From positions 1 to 64,000 of the forward strand of contig NZ_JACVQF010000229.1 in assembly GCF_014534645.1 (NCBI RefSeq): a DNA stretch of 64,000 nucleotides, given 5' to 3'. The stretch is from Streptomyces griseicoloratus. Its GTDB lineage: Bacteria > Actinomycetota > Actinomycetes > Streptomycetales > Streptomycetaceae. The translations under genes and the position numbers were made by a program. Below the pieces are notes generated by a model, which made no database searches, was not told the origin of the DNA, and saw only the letters and a list, made by a program, of their open reading frames with translations. How positions within the stretch are numbered: position 1 is the first letter of the stretch; the number at the start of each line of letters is the position of its first letter. This document shows positions 44,548 to 55,987 of the stretch, piece after piece.

Positions 44548-45327
44548 ATGCGCATCGCCACCTGGAACGTGAACTCGATCACCGCCCGCCTGCCGAGGCT
44601 GCTCGCCTGGCTGGAGAGCAGCGGCACCGACGTGCTGTGCCTCCAGGAGGCCAAGGTCGCCGAGGAGCAGTTCCCGTTCGACGAGCTGCGCGAGAAGGGC
44701 TACGAGGCGGCGGTCCACGCCACCGGCAGGTGGAACGGCGTCGCGGTGCTCTCCCGCGTCGGCATCCAGGACGTGGTCAAGGGCCTGCCCGGCGACCCCG
44801 GCTTCGAGGGCGTGCAGGAGCCCCGGGCCATCTCCGCGACCTGCGGCCCGGTCCGCGTCTGGTCGGTGTACGTGCCGAACGGCCGCGAGGTGGAGCACGC
44901 CCACTACGCCTACAAGCTCCAGTGGTTCGAGGCCCTGCGCGCGGCCGTCGCGGGCGACGCGTCCGGCAGCCGCCCGTTCGCGGTGATGGGCGACTACAAC
45001 GTGGCGCCGACCGACGACGACGTCTACGACCCCGCCGCGTTCGAGGGCTCCACCCACGTCACCCCCGCCGAGCGTGCCGCGCTCACCTCCCTGCGCGAGG
45101 CCGGCCTGTCCGACGTGGTCCCGCGCCCGCTGAAGTACGACCGGCCGTTCACCTACTGGGACTACCGCCAGCTCTGCTTCCCCAAGAACCGCGGCATGCG
45201 CATCGACCTGGTGTACGGCAACGCGCCGTTCGCGAAGGCCGTCAGCGACGCCTACGTGGACCGCGAGGAGCGCAAGGGCAAGGGCGCATCCGACCATGCG
45301 CCGGTCGTGGTGGACCTGGACGTGTAG
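44548..45327 (+). CDS. xthA: Exodeoxyribonuclease III
   Basis: A 259-residue EEP-superfamily nuclease of normal ExoIII length. Motifs: TWNVNSI at the start (Asn), LQEAKV (catalytic Glu about 35), GDYNVAP (about 151), and GMRIDLVYGN followed by the C-terminal SDHAPV. It removes abasic sites and 3' blocks during base excision repair. Confidence 0.95.
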   Translation: MRIATWNVNSITARLPRLLAWLESSGTDVLCLQEAKVAEEQFPFDELREKGYEAAVHATGRWNGVAVLSRVGIQDVVKGLPGDPGFEGVQEPRAISATCGPVRVWSVYVPNGREVEHAHYAYKLQWFEALRAAVAGDASGSRPFAVMGDYNVAPTDDDVYDPAAFEGSTHVTPAERAALTSLREAGLSDVVPRPLKYDRPFTYWDYRQLCFPKNRGMRIDLVYGNAPFAKAVSDAYVDREERKGKGASDHAPVVVDLDV

Positions 45328-45402
45328 TCACCGGCCGTCCGCCGGGAAGTACGGCTCGCGCGCCTGTGGTGCGCGCGGTGGTACGAATGACAGGCTGGAC
45401 GT

Positions 45403-45810
45403 ATGAACATCCCCTTCCTGGGCAAGCGGCGCGAAACCCCCTCGGCCCCCGACCCCGAGGGCATCGCCGACCTGCTCGCCGAGTGCGAACTGCTCCGCTC
45501 GCAGGCCTCCCGGGAGGGCGTCCGGCTCGACGACTCCGCGGCCTCGCTGGAGGCGCTGGACCAGGTGCTGCCGCGCTGGCGGGACGACGCGGAGATCCTG
45601 CCCTGGCTCGGCAACGACGCCGGGCTGTACCTGGGCACGGTCATCGTCCGGACCGTGCCCGGTGCCGCCTGGCACCTGTGGCCGGACGGCCGGCTCGTCG
45701 TCCGGCTCGCCTCCGGCCGGGAGTTCGACGTCGTGGCCTTCGGCCACGAGTGGGCCACGGCCGGTGTGCCCGAGCTGTCGCAGCTGTACGCGGAGGTCGC
45801 GGAGCCGTGA
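45403..45810 (+). CDS. Small conserved protein, DUF6278-like
   Basis: A 135-residue soluble protein with LAECELLRSQASREGVRLDDSAASLEALDQVLPRW, then a beta-rich segment (LGNDAGLYLGTVIVRTVPGAAWHLWPDGRLVVRLASG). I recognise it as the kind of short conserved Streptomyces protein annotated DUF6278; no function is known. It stands alone between exonuclease III and a convergent membrane protein gene. Confidence 0.75.
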   Translation: MNIPFLGKRRETPSAPDPEGIADLLAECELLRSQASREGVRLDDSAASLEALDQVLPRWRDDAEILPWLGNDAGLYLGTVIVRTVPGAAWHLWPDGRLVVRLASGREFDVVAFGHEWATAGVPELSQLYAEVAEP

Positions 45811-45834
45811 GTCCGCTGCCCCGAACGCCCGCTG

Positions 45835-46590
45835 CTAGGAGGCCCGGTGGGAGTTCCGGGGAGCGGGCGCGGGCAGTGGGCTCGTCGCCGCGCGGGTGAC
45901 GTCCGCGACGAGTTCGACCACGTCCGGTCCGTACGCCTGGGAGTTGACCACCTTCAGCAGCAGGACGAACGCGTTGTTGCCGTGCTTGCGGGCCAGCCGC
46001 TCGTGGTGGCGGGCGAGGTAACGGGTGGCGGCCTGGTTGGTGATCGCGCGCTGGCCGCAGAAGAGGAACACGGGCCGGACCTCGCGGCGCTCCCCGGCGG
46101 TCAGCCGGGCCAGCAGGACGTACTCCGAGACACCGGGGTCCATGCGGTAGCGCTCCGAGCCGATCTGGAACGCCCCGCGGTCCGGCCCGGGCTCCGGGTC
46201 GATGTTGACCCGCACCCCGGGCAGCATGGCCGCCATGTGGGCCGCCATCCGCCGGTTCGACCCGGGCCCGCCCACGCAGAACTCCGTCCGCTCGCCGAAA
46301 CCCTGGTGCACCGCGTCCTGCGTGACCACCTGCACATGCGCCCCGCAGTCCTTGATCAGCGCGGACAGCTCCAGCAGCGCGAACACGTCGAAGCGGTGCA
46401 CCGCCGGTTCGGTGGCGGCCGGATCGCGGTTGACGACGAGCAGGGACTCGGAGTTCTCCGGCAGCCCGAGGAACGCCTGCTTGCGGCGGAGTTTCCGCTT
46501 CCACAGGTAGGTACGGGCGAGCCAGCCCAGCGCGGCACTGATGCCGGCCGCTATCACACCCAGGGCGATGTTGCGGACGTCGTCATTCAT
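45835..46590 (-). CDS. N-terminally membrane-anchored protein of unknown function
   Basis: A 251-residue protein starting MNDDVRNI, with one membrane helix (ALGVIAAGISAALGWLA, about 8-25) followed by a basic stop-transfer patch WKRKLRRK and a cytoplasmic domain. The domain has FDVFALLELSALIKDCGAHVQVV and FCVGGPGSNRRMAAHM, which look like an alpha/beta nucleotide-binding-like core, but I cannot assign it. Frame upstream of this Met remains open; the Met is chosen because the helix follows at once. Confidence 0.7.
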   Translation of the reverse strand: MNDDVRNIALGVIAAGISAALGWLARTYLWKRKLRRKQAFLGLPENSESLLVVNRDPAATEPAVHRFDVFALLELSALIKDCGAHVQVVTQDAVHQGFGERTEFCVGGPGSNRRMAAHMAAMLPGVRVNIDPEPGPDRGAFQIGSERYRMDPGVSEYVLLARLTAGERREVRPVFLFCGQRAITNQAATRYLARHHERLARKHGNNAFVLLLKVVNSQAYGPDVVELVADVTRAATSPLPAPAPRNSHRAS

Positions 46591-46695
46591 GGGCGCGCAT
46601 GCTAGCGGGCACGGGTGCACCGGCGTTCGACAGGTCCCTGACGCGGCCATGACGATGAATTAAGCTGCCTGGACGGCCCTTCCCTGGAGGTGCGG

Positions 46696-48501
46696 ATGCG
46701 TCGCCCTGTCGCACGGAATCTGACGGTCCTGGCGGTCTCGGCCGCCGTGGTGTCGGTGGGCGCGGCGGCCCCACCCGGCCCCGGCCCCGGGACCGGGCCC
46801 GCCCCGAAATCCCCGGTCGCCGTCGGCTACGGCGGCGCGGTGGCCAGCGTCGACCCGGACGCCTCCGCCGCCGGCATCGAGATCCTGCGCAAGGGCGGCA
46901 ATGCCGTCGACGCCGCCGTCGCCACCGCCGCCGCGCTCGGCGTCACCGAGCCCTACTCCGCCGGCATCGGCGGAGGCGGCTACTTCGTCCACTACGACGC
47001 CAAGACCCGCACGGTGCGCACCATCGACGGCCGCGAGACCGCGCCGCTGACCGCCGACGAGGACCTCTTCACGGAGAACGGCGAGCCGCTTCCCTTCGCC
47101 GAAGCAGTCAGCAGCGGCCTCGCCGTCGGCACCCCGGGCACGCCCGCCACCTGGCAGACCGCCCTCGACAAGTGGGGCAGCCGCAAGCTCTCCTCGGTCC
47201 TCGCGCCCGCCGAACGCCTGGCCCGCGACGGCTTCACCGTCGACGAGACCTTCCGCTCCCAGACCGCCGCCAACGAGGCGCGGTTCCGCCACTTCCCCGA
47301 CACCGCCGAGCTGTTCCTGCCGAAGGGCGAGCTGCCGGTCGTCGGCTCCACCTTCAAGAACCCCGACCTCGCCCGCACCTACCGCGAGCTGGCCCGCAAG
47401 GGCGTCGGCGCGATCTACCACGGCGACCTCGGCGAGGACATCGTCGCCACCGTCAACAAGCCGCCCGTCGACCCGGACTCCGGCTGGAACGCCCGCCCCG
47501 GCGACCTGTCCGCCAAGGACCTCGCCGCCTACCGCGCCGAGCTCCAGCCGCCCACGAAGACCTCGTACCGGGGCCTGGACGTCTACTCCATCGCGCCCTC
47601 CTCCTCCGGCGGCACCACGGTCGGCGAGGCCCTCAACATCCTCGAACGGACCGACCTGTCGAAGGCGAGCCAGGCGGGCTACCTGCACCGTTTCATCGAG
47701 GCGAGCCGCATCGCCTTCGCCGACCGCGGGCGCTGGGTCGGCGACCCCGCCTTCGAGGACGTACCGGCGAAGGAACTGCTGTCGCAGCGGTACGCCGACT
47801 CCCGCGCCTGCCTGATCAAGGACGACGCGGTGCTCACCAGCCCCCTCGCCCCCGGCGACCCGCGGCACCCGGAGCCGTGCGCGGGCGGCGGCAAGGCGGC
47901 GCCGACGACGTACGAGGGCGAGAACACCACCCACCTCACGGTGGCCGACAAGTGGGGCAACGTCGTCGCCTACACGCTCACCATCGAGCAGACCGGCGGC
48001 AGCGGCATCACCGTGCCCGGCCGGGGCTTCCTGCTCAACAACGAGCTGACGGACTTCTCCTTCGCGCCGGCCAACCCGGCCGTGCACGACCCGAACCTGC
48101 CCGGTCCCGGCAAGCGCCCCCGGTCCTCGATCGCGCCCACCATCGTGCTGGACCGGCACGACAGGCCGGTTGTGGCGGTCGGCTCGCCCGGCGGCGCGAC
48201 CATCATCACCACCGTGCTCCAGACCCTGACCGGGTTCCTCGACCGCGGTCTCCCGCTCGTCGAGGCGATCGCCGCGCCCCGGGCCAGCCAGCGCAACGCC
48301 GCACAGACCGAGCTGGAACCCGGGCTCTACGACAGCCAACTGCGCGGGCAGCTGGAGGCCATCGGGCACTCCTTCAGGCTCAACCCCGAGATCGGCGCGA
48401 CGACCGGCGTACAGCGCCTGCCGGACGGCAGGTGGGTGGCCGCCGCCGAGAAGGTACGACGCGGCGGCGGCTCGGCGATGGTGGTGCGCCCGGCCCACTA
48501 G
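46696..48501 (+). CDS. ggt: Gamma-glutamyltransferase
   Basis: A 601-residue precursor with a Sec signal (NLTVLAVSAAVVSVGAAA). The autoprocessing site and catalytic Thr lie in GENTTHLTVAD (about 417), preceding the small subunit. Large-subunit features include GNAVDAAVATAAALGVTEPYSAGIGGGG, and GSPGGATIITTVLQ near the C-terminus supplies the oxyanion glycines. It hydrolyses glutathione-type gamma-glutamyl bonds outside the membrane. GGAGG sits 5 bp before the ATG. Its stop is 6 bp from that of the convergent ATPase gene. Confidence 0.95.
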   Translation: MRRPVARNLTVLAVSAAVVSVGAAAPPGPGPGTGPAPKSPVAVGYGGAVASVDPDASAAGIEILRKGGNAVDAAVATAAALGVTEPYSAGIGGGGYFVHYDAKTRTVRTIDGRETAPLTADEDLFTENGEPLPFAEAVSSGLAVGTPGTPATWQTALDKWGSRKLSSVLAPAERLARDGFTVDETFRSQTAANEARFRHFPDTAELFLPKGELPVVGSTFKNPDLARTYRELARKGVGAIYHGDLGEDIVATVNKPPVDPDSGWNARPGDLSAKDLAAYRAELQPPTKTSYRGLDVYSIAPSSSGGTTVGEALNILERTDLSKASQAGYLHRFIEASRIAFADRGRWVGDPAFEDVPAKELLSQRYADSRACLIKDDAVLTSPLAPGDPRHPEPCAGGGKAAPTTYEGENTTHLTVADKWGNVVAYTLTIEQTGGSGITVPGRGFLLNNELTDFSFAPANPAVHDPNLPGPGKRPRSSIAPTIVLDRHDRPVVAVGSPGGATIITTVLQTLTGFLDRGLPLVEAIAAPRASQRNAAQTELEPGLYDSQLRGQLEAIGHSFRLNPEIGATTGVQRLPDGRWVAAAEKVRRGGGSAMVVRPAH

Positions 48502-48507
48502 GGCCTG

Positions 48508-51036
<2,529 letters not shown>

Positions 51037-51168
51037 CGTCTCGGGTCCTCCGCTGCTCCGCTGCTCGACGTGCCGGGGCCGGGTAACCCGGCCGGGCGCC
51101 GGTCATGCCCAACATGACACGTTCTGTTCCGGCGGGCATTTCAGGAGTCGCTCAGGGTGTCGATTTCT

Positions 51169-51178
51169 ATACCGGTAT
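51169..51178. promoter_or_regulatory. Palindrome in the ClpC-like/XRE divergent region
   Basis: ATACCGGTAT, a perfect 10-bp palindrome 13-22 bp before the XRE start codon, in a locally AT-rich spot. It may be the autoregulatory site of the XRE protein or overlap its -10 region. Confidence 0.45.
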
Positions 51179-51190
51179 TAGAATGGCGGC

Positions 51191-51442
51191 ATGGTGCGGA
51201 ACCCTCTGACCCCCGAAGAGCACGAACGCGGCGAGCGGCTCGGGCGGCTGCTCCGCGCGGCCCGCGGCGACCGCAGCATGACGGAGGTCGCGGCGAGCGC
51301 CGGCATCTCCGCCGAGACGCTGCGCAAGATCGAGACGGGACGGGCGCCGACCCCGGCGTTCTTCACGGTGGCCGCGCTGGCCGGCGCCCTCGGGCTGTCC
51401 ATGGACGAACTGGCGGGGCAGTGCGTGCTGACGCCGGTGTGA
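51191..51442 (+). CDS. XRE-type helix-turn-helix regulator
   Basis: An 83-residue protein that is little more than one HTH_3 domain: LGRLLRAARGDRSMTEVAASAGISAETLRKIETGRAPTPAFFTVAALAGALGL (about 17-70). There is no ligand domain. The start lacks a clear ribosome binding site and lies only 13 bp from a palindrome. It may control the divergent ClpC-like gene. Confidence 0.88.
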   Translation: MVRNPLTPEEHERGERLGRLLRAARGDRSMTEVAASAGISAETLRKIETGRAPTPAFFTVAALAGALGLSMDELAGQCVLTPV

Positions 51443-51548
51443 CGCGTGTGTGACGTCCGCATCCGAAAACTCCCTGTAGCGGCGTCGTAACACGACTGGT
51501 GTTCCCTACGACCGGACCGGAGTGCTCCGATCGGGCGGGAGTTGAGCG

Positions 51549-53591
51549 ATGGCCGTGGACGAGCTGCCGGGCCGGGTACGGGAGTTCGCGCACCACCTGA
51601 CCGGACTGCTGGCGCGGCTCGACGAGGACACGGGCTGGTGCGGGGTGTTCTGGCGGCGCGACCCGGACGGGATGCGGGCCTGCCTGGAGGGGCGGGAGGT
51701 GCCGCCCCGGGACGTGCTGGAGGCGCTGCTCCAGGACCTCGCCGGACGGGACCCCGGTGCCGCGGCGGCGGAGGCGGACCGTGCCCGGGCCCTGCACGCC
51801 GCCGCGCTCACCGCGTACGACGCCCTGCCCGGCGGCGGGGACGCCCTGGCGGACCGGCTCGACGTCATGCTCCGCGAGCAGCGGTACGCCGCCGAGCGGC
51901 AGGCGGAACTGGGCCGGCTGCTCGCCGCGGCCACCACCGAGGAGGCGGCCGACGCCCTCCGCCTCGACCTGGCCTGGGCCCGCGACGACCACGCCCGGGC
52001 AACCGCCCGCTGCGCCGAACTCCAAGCCCGCATGGCAGCCCTCACCGCACCCCAGGCGCCACCCACCACCCCACCGCACGACGCGCCCCCCATCACACGG
52101 CAGCCCACGCCTCCGGCCCCACCCCATGCCGGCTCCTCTACCGCACCACAGCCGACGACCGCCGCGGTGCTGGACGACGCGGCCCCCGGGGCCTGGCAGC
52201 GTGCGACCGCCGGCCCGCCGCACGACCCGGCCTCTGCCGCGCCGCACGCGGCGACCGCCGTCCCGCCGCACGACCGGTCCTCTGCCGCGCCGCGGGCGGC
52301 GACCGCCGCGGTGCTGGACGACGCGGCCCCCGGGGCGTGGCAGCGTGCGACCGCCGTCCCGCCGCACGACCCGGCCTCTGCCGCGCCGCACGCGGCGACC
52401 GCCGGCCCGCCGCATGACCGGCCCTCTGCCGCGCCGCGGACGGCGACCGCCGCGGTGCTGGACAACGCGGCCCTTGGCGGGCCGCAGCACGCGACCGCCA
52501 TGCCTCCGCACGATCCGACCCCCGTCGTGCCGCAGCGAGCGACTGTCGTCCCGCCGCATGACACGGCTGCCGCTTCGCGGGAGGCGACAGTCGCTCCGCG
52601 GCAGGGGGCGGCCCCCGCCCCGTGGCAGCGAGCGAGCACAGCCTCTCCACGCGACGTGGCCCCCGCCGTGCCGCAGCATGCGACCGCCGGCCCGCCGCAC
52701 GGTACGGCTCCTGCCGTGCCGCAGGTGGCGACCGTCGGCCCGCCGCACGACATGGCTGCCGCCTCGCGGGAAGCGACCGACGCTCCGCCGCAGGGCGTGG
52801 CGCCCGCCTCGCCGCAGCCGGCGGCCGACACCCCGCCGCACGCTCCGCCCCCCACACTCAAGCCGCGCAGGCGGCGGCGTGGTGGGGCGCGTTTTGCCGG
52901 GGGTGGGGAGGAGGGGGTCGGGGCTGTTGTCGTGCCGCCTCAGGGCGGGGCGGTTCCCGGCGTGATGTCCGCCGGCGGCGGCCCTGCCCCGCGGGGGGCG
53001 CGGTTCGCCGGGGTCGTGGAGGGCGGGCGGCCGGGGGAGTCGCGGCCCGAGGCGCCGGACCCGGCGGACGGGCGCGAGGCCGACCGGCTCGTCGAGGTAC
53101 TGGCGGCGCTGCGCGCCGAGGGGCGCGGCGGTGAGGCGCACGCCCTGCTGGCCGAGGCCGCGCACTGGCCCCCCGCCCGCTTGCCGCTGCTCGCCGCCCG
53201 GATGGAGCGGGCCGGGCTGGGTGCCGACTGGGCGACCCTGTTGTGGGAGGCGGCCTCCCTGCCCGCCGGCCGGCTGGTCGCGGCCGCCGACGCCCTGGCC
53301 GCCGCCGGCCGCACCGCCGACGGCGAGCAGGTCCTGCGGCAGGGCGTCGTACGGCCCGCCGCCGAGATCGGCCGGGCCGCGCTCGCACTCGTCGCCGAGG
53401 GCCGCCGCCGCGAGGCCCGCGCACTTCTCGGCGCCTGCGTCCGCAGCCGCACCCCCGAGGAGGCCGCCCGCAGCGCCGACCCCGGCCCGCAGGTGCTGGT
53501 GCCGTTGCTGCTGGAGGCGGCGCAGGACGTCTCCGGCCGGCATCACCGGGACCTCGTCCACGCCTTCCGCGTCGCCGGATTCACCACCTGA
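51549..53591 (+). CDS. Pro/Ala-rich repeat protein of unknown function
   Basis: A 680-residue protein in three parts: an ordered, charged N-terminus (about 1-165, with coiled-coil-like LREQRYAAERQAELGRLLAAATTEEAADAL), a low-complexity Pro/Ala/His repeat region (about 170-440), and an ordered helical C-terminus (about 510-680) with TPR/HEAT-like helices. No signal peptide or membrane helix. Comparable Streptomyces proteins are often named after UL36 only because of the repeat bias; I do not support a function. GGGAG precedes the ATG. Confidence 0.8.
   Translation: MAVDELPGRVREFAHHLTGLLARLDEDTGWCGVFWRRDPDGMRACLEGREVPPRDVLEALLQDLAGRDPGAAAAEADRARALHAAALTAYDALPGGGDALADRLDVMLREQRYAAERQAELGRLLAAATTEEAADALRLDLAWARDDHARATARCAELQARMAALTAPQAPPTTPPHDAPPITRQPTPPAPPHAGSSTAPQPTTAAVLDDAAPGAWQRATAGPPHDPASAAPHAATAVPPHDRSSAAPRAATAAVLDDAAPGAWQRATAVPPHDPASAAPHAATAGPPHDRPSAAPRTATAAVLDNAALGGPQHATAMPPHDPTPVVPQRATVVPPHDTAAASREATVAPRQGAAPAPWQRASTASPRDVAPAVPQHATAGPPHGTAPAVPQVATVGPPHDMAAASREATDAPPQGVAPASPQPAADTPPHAPPPTLKPRRRRRGGARFAGGGEEGVGAVVVPPQGGAVPGVMSAGGGPAPRGARFAGVVEGGRPGESRPEAPDPADGREADRLVEVLAALRAEGRGGEAHALLAEAAHWPPARLPLLAARMERAGLGADWATLLWEAASLPAGRLVAAADALAAAGRTADGEQVLRQGVVRPAAEIGRAALALVAEGRRREARALLGACVRSRTPEEAARSADPGPQVLVPLLLEAAQDVSGRHHRDLVHAFRVAGFTT
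52153..52470 (+). repeat. 144-bp tandem coding repeat
   Basis: A 144-bp (48-codon) unit starting at AAVLDDAAPGAWQRATA occurs twice in full (about 52153-52296 and 52297-52440) and begins a third time with AAVLDNAALGGPQ. Inside it, a smaller 16-17 residue theme ATAxPPHDxxxAAP(H/R)A recurs. Copies differ at a few bases, consistent with recent slippage or unequal exchange. Confidence 0.8.
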
Positions 53592-53710
53592 AGTCCGTCA
53601 CACCAGCCCCACCAGCCCCTCCACTCACCCACAGGAGTGCGAAACGGCATCGACACCCCGGCTTGGTGACGATGGTCTTGGCAAGCCCGCCCAGGAGGCT
53701 TACGTTCGTC

Positions 53711-53741
53711 CCTCTACGGCCCGCTTCTACGGGCGTAGAGG
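53711..53741. promoter_or_regulatory. Hairpin/operator-like inverted repeat before the pyrimidine-catabolic operon
   Basis: CCTCTACG...CGTAGAGG with inner GCCCG/CGGGC gives a stem of about 12 bp with one bulge and a 6-nt loop, 29-59 bp before the amidohydrolase start. It may be the operator of the operon or a terminator for the repeat-protein gene upstream, whose stop is 120 bp away. Confidence 0.5.
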
Positions 53742-53769
53742 CTCTGACGTCCCGTCGAAGGAGCAGCTC

Positions 53770-54612
53770 ATGGCCAACGTCGTACGTGCCGCTCTGGTCC
53801 AGGCGACCTGGACCGGCGACACCGAGTCCATGGTGGCGAAACACGAGGAGCACGCCCGCGAGGCGGCCCGGCAGGGCGCGAGGATCATCGGGTTCCAGGA
53901 GGTCTTCAACGCCCCGTACTTCTGCCAGGTCCAGGAGCCGGAGCACTACCGCTGGGCCGAGCCCGTGCCCGACGGGCCCACCACCCGCCGCATGCAGGCG
54001 CTCGCGCGCGAGACCGGCATGGTGATCGTCGCCCCCGTGTTCGAGGTCGAGCAGTCGGGCTTCTACTACAACACCGCGGCGGTGATCGACGCCGACGGCA
54101 CCGTCCTCGGCAAGTACCGCAAGCACCACATCCCGCAGGTCAAGGGCTTCTGGGAGAAGTACTACTTCCGGCCGGGCAACCTCGGCTGGCCGGTCTTCGA
54201 CACGGCCGTCGGCAAGGTCGGCGTCTACATCTGCTACGACCGGCACTTCCCGGAGGGCTGGCGCCAACTCGGGCTCGCCGGCGCCCAGCTGGTGTACAAC
54301 CCGTCCGCCACGCACCGCGGCCTCTCCGCCCACCTGTGGCGCCTGGAGCAGCCCGCGGCGGCCGTCGCCAACGAGTACTTCGTCGCCGCGATCAACCGCG
54401 TCGGGCAGGAGGAGTACGGCGACAACGACTTCTACGGGACGTCGTACTTCGTCGACCCACGCGGTCAGTTCGTCGGCGACGTCGCCGACGACGGCAAGGA
54501 GGAACTCGTCGTCCGCGACCTGGACTTCGGCCTCATCGAGGAAGTGCGGCAGCAGTGGGCCTTCTACCGCGACCGCCGCCCCGACGCCTACGAGGGGCTG
54601 GTGCGCCCGTGA
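53770..54612 (+). CDS. Beta-ureidopropionase / N-carbamoyl amidohydrolase (nitrilase superfamily)
   Basis: A 280-residue C-N hydrolase with the Glu-Lys-Cys triad in GFQEVFN (about 41-47), KYRKHHIPQ (about 117-125) and VYICYDRHFPEGWR (Cys about 155). The long insert around VKGFWEKYYFRPG is typical of beta-ureidopropionases and N-carbamoylputrescine amidases. Followed by an aminotransferase and dihydropyrimidinase, it fits the last step of reductive pyrimidine degradation: N-carbamoyl-beta-alanine to beta-alanine, CO2 and ammonia. Confidence 0.9.
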   Translation: MANVVRAALVQATWTGDTESMVAKHEEHAREAARQGARIIGFQEVFNAPYFCQVQEPEHYRWAEPVPDGPTTRRMQALARETGMVIVAPVFEVEQSGFYYNTAAVIDADGTVLGKYRKHHIPQVKGFWEKYYFRPGNLGWPVFDTAVGKVGVYICYDRHFPEGWRQLGLAGAQLVYNPSATHRGLSAHLWRLEQPAAAVANEYFVAAINRVGQEEYGDNDFYGTSYFVDPRGQFVGDVADDGKEELVVRDLDFGLIEEVRQQWAFYRDRRPDAYEGLVRP

Positions 54613-55892
54613 CCCGCGACCTGCTGGGCCGCCACCGGTCCGTCCTGCCCGACTGGCTCGCCCTCTACTACGAGGACCCGCTGGAGATCACGCACGGCGA
54701 GGGCCGCCACGTCTGGGACGCCGCCGGCAAGAGGTACCTGGACTTCTTCGGCGGCATCCTCACCACGATGACCGCGCACGCCCTGCCCGAGGTGACCAAG
54801 GCGGTGAGCGAGCAGGCCGGGCGGATCATCCACTCCTCGACCCTGTACCTCAACCGGCCGATGGTCGAACTCGCCGAGCGCATCACCCAGTTGTCCGGAA
54901 TCCCGGACGCCCGCGTCTTCTTCACCACCTCCGGCACCGAGGCCAACGACACCGCGCTGCTGCTCGCCACCACCTACCGGCGCAGCAACACCGTCCTGGC
55001 CATGCGCAACAGCTACCACGGCCGCTCCTTCAGCGCGGTCGGCATCACCGGCAACCGCAGCTGGTCCCCGACCTCCCTGTCCCCGCTGCAGACGCTCTAC
55101 GTGCACGGCGGCGTCCGCACCCGCGGCCCCTTCGCCCACCTGGACGACCGCGACTTCATCGCGGCCTGCGTCGACGACCTGAAGGACCTGCTCGGCCACA
55201 CCCGCGCCCCGGCCGCGCTGATCGCCGAGCCGATCCAGGGCGTCGGCGGCTTCACCTCGCCGCCGGACGGCCTGTACGCCGCGTTCCGCGAGGTGCTGCA
55301 CGAGCGGGGCGTGCTGTGGATCGCCGACGAGGTGCAGACCGGATGGGGACGCACCGGCGACCACTTCTGGGGCTGGCAGGCCCACGGGCGCAGCGGCCCG
55401 CCGGACATCGTCACCTTCGCCAAGGGCATCGGCAACGGCATGTCCATCGGTGGCGTCATCGCCCGCGCGGAGATCATGAACTGCCTGGACGCCAACAGCA
55501 TCTCCACCTTCGGCGGCACCCAGATCACCATGGCGGCCGGCCTCGCCAACCTCAACCACCTGCTGGAGCACGACCTCCAGGGCAACGCCCGGCGGGTCGG
55601 CGGGCTGCTCATCGAACGGCTGCGGGCCGTCGCCGCACAGGTGCCGCACGTACGGGAGGTCCGCGGACGCGGGCTGATGATCGGCATCGAGCTGACCCGG
55701 CCCGGCACCGACGAGGCCGACCCGCAGGCCGCGTCCGCCGTGCTGGAGGAGGCCCGGTCCGGCGGGCTGCTCATCGGCAAGGGCGGCGGACACGACACCA
55801 GCGCCCTGCGGATCGCCCCGCCGCTGTCCCTCACCGTCGCGGAGGCCGAGGAGGGTGCGGCGATCCTGGAACGCGCGCTGAGGAGCCTCTGA
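54609..55892 (+). CDS. Class III (PLP) aminotransferase, probably beta-alanine/omega-amino acid type
   Basis: A 427-residue aminotransferase. PLP motifs: TSGTEANDTALLLAT (about 95-110), LWIADEVQTGWGRTGDHFWGW (Asp about 240) and the Schiff-base Lys in VTFAKGIGNGMSIGG (about 275). The GTG start overlaps the amidohydrolase stop (GTGA). In this operon it should remove the amino group of beta-alanine or beta-aminoisobutyrate. Relatives act as alanine:glyoxylate aminotransferases. Confidence 0.92.
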   Translation: MTRDLLGRHRSVLPDWLALYYEDPLEITHGEGRHVWDAAGKRYLDFFGGILTTMTAHALPEVTKAVSEQAGRIIHSSTLYLNRPMVELAERITQLSGIPDARVFFTTSGTEANDTALLLATTYRRSNTVLAMRNSYHGRSFSAVGITGNRSWSPTSLSPLQTLYVHGGVRTRGPFAHLDDRDFIAACVDDLKDLLGHTRAPAALIAEPIQGVGGFTSPPDGLYAAFREVLHERGVLWIADEVQTGWGRTGDHFWGWQAHGRSGPPDIVTFAKGIGNGMSIGGVIARAEIMNCLDANSISTFGGTQITMAAGLANLNHLLEHDLQGNARRVGGLLIERLRAVAAQVPHVREVRGRGLMIGIELTRPGTDEADPQAASAVLEEARSGGLLIGKGGGHDTSALRIAPPLSLTVAEAEEGAAILERALRSL

Positions 55893-55915
55893 CCGGCGCT
55901 GAGGAGCCTCTGACC
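55875..55915 (+). repeat. 21-bp tandem duplication across a stop codon
   Basis: The unit gcgctgaggagcctctgacc(g) occurs at 55875-55895 and again at 55896-55915. The first copy carries the last codons and TGA of the aminotransferase; the second repeats the same codons and stop in the untranslated gap. This is a recent slippage event without effect on the protein. Confidence 0.85.
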
Positions 55916-55987
55916 GCCGGCGGTTCCACCCCGAAGGGCGCCGGGCGCGAACCCGGCGCCCGCCCGCCCCCGACAGGAGGGAAGAGC

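Noticed and set aside
52153-52470. CRISPR-like repeats
   Set aside because: Repeats are long, coding, in frame and without unique spacers; no cas genes are present.
51363-53561. Minus-strand frame of about 730 codons over the repeat protein
   Set aside because: Arg-rich mirror frame of the Pro/Ala repeats. The plus strand has a ribosome binding site and ordered ends.
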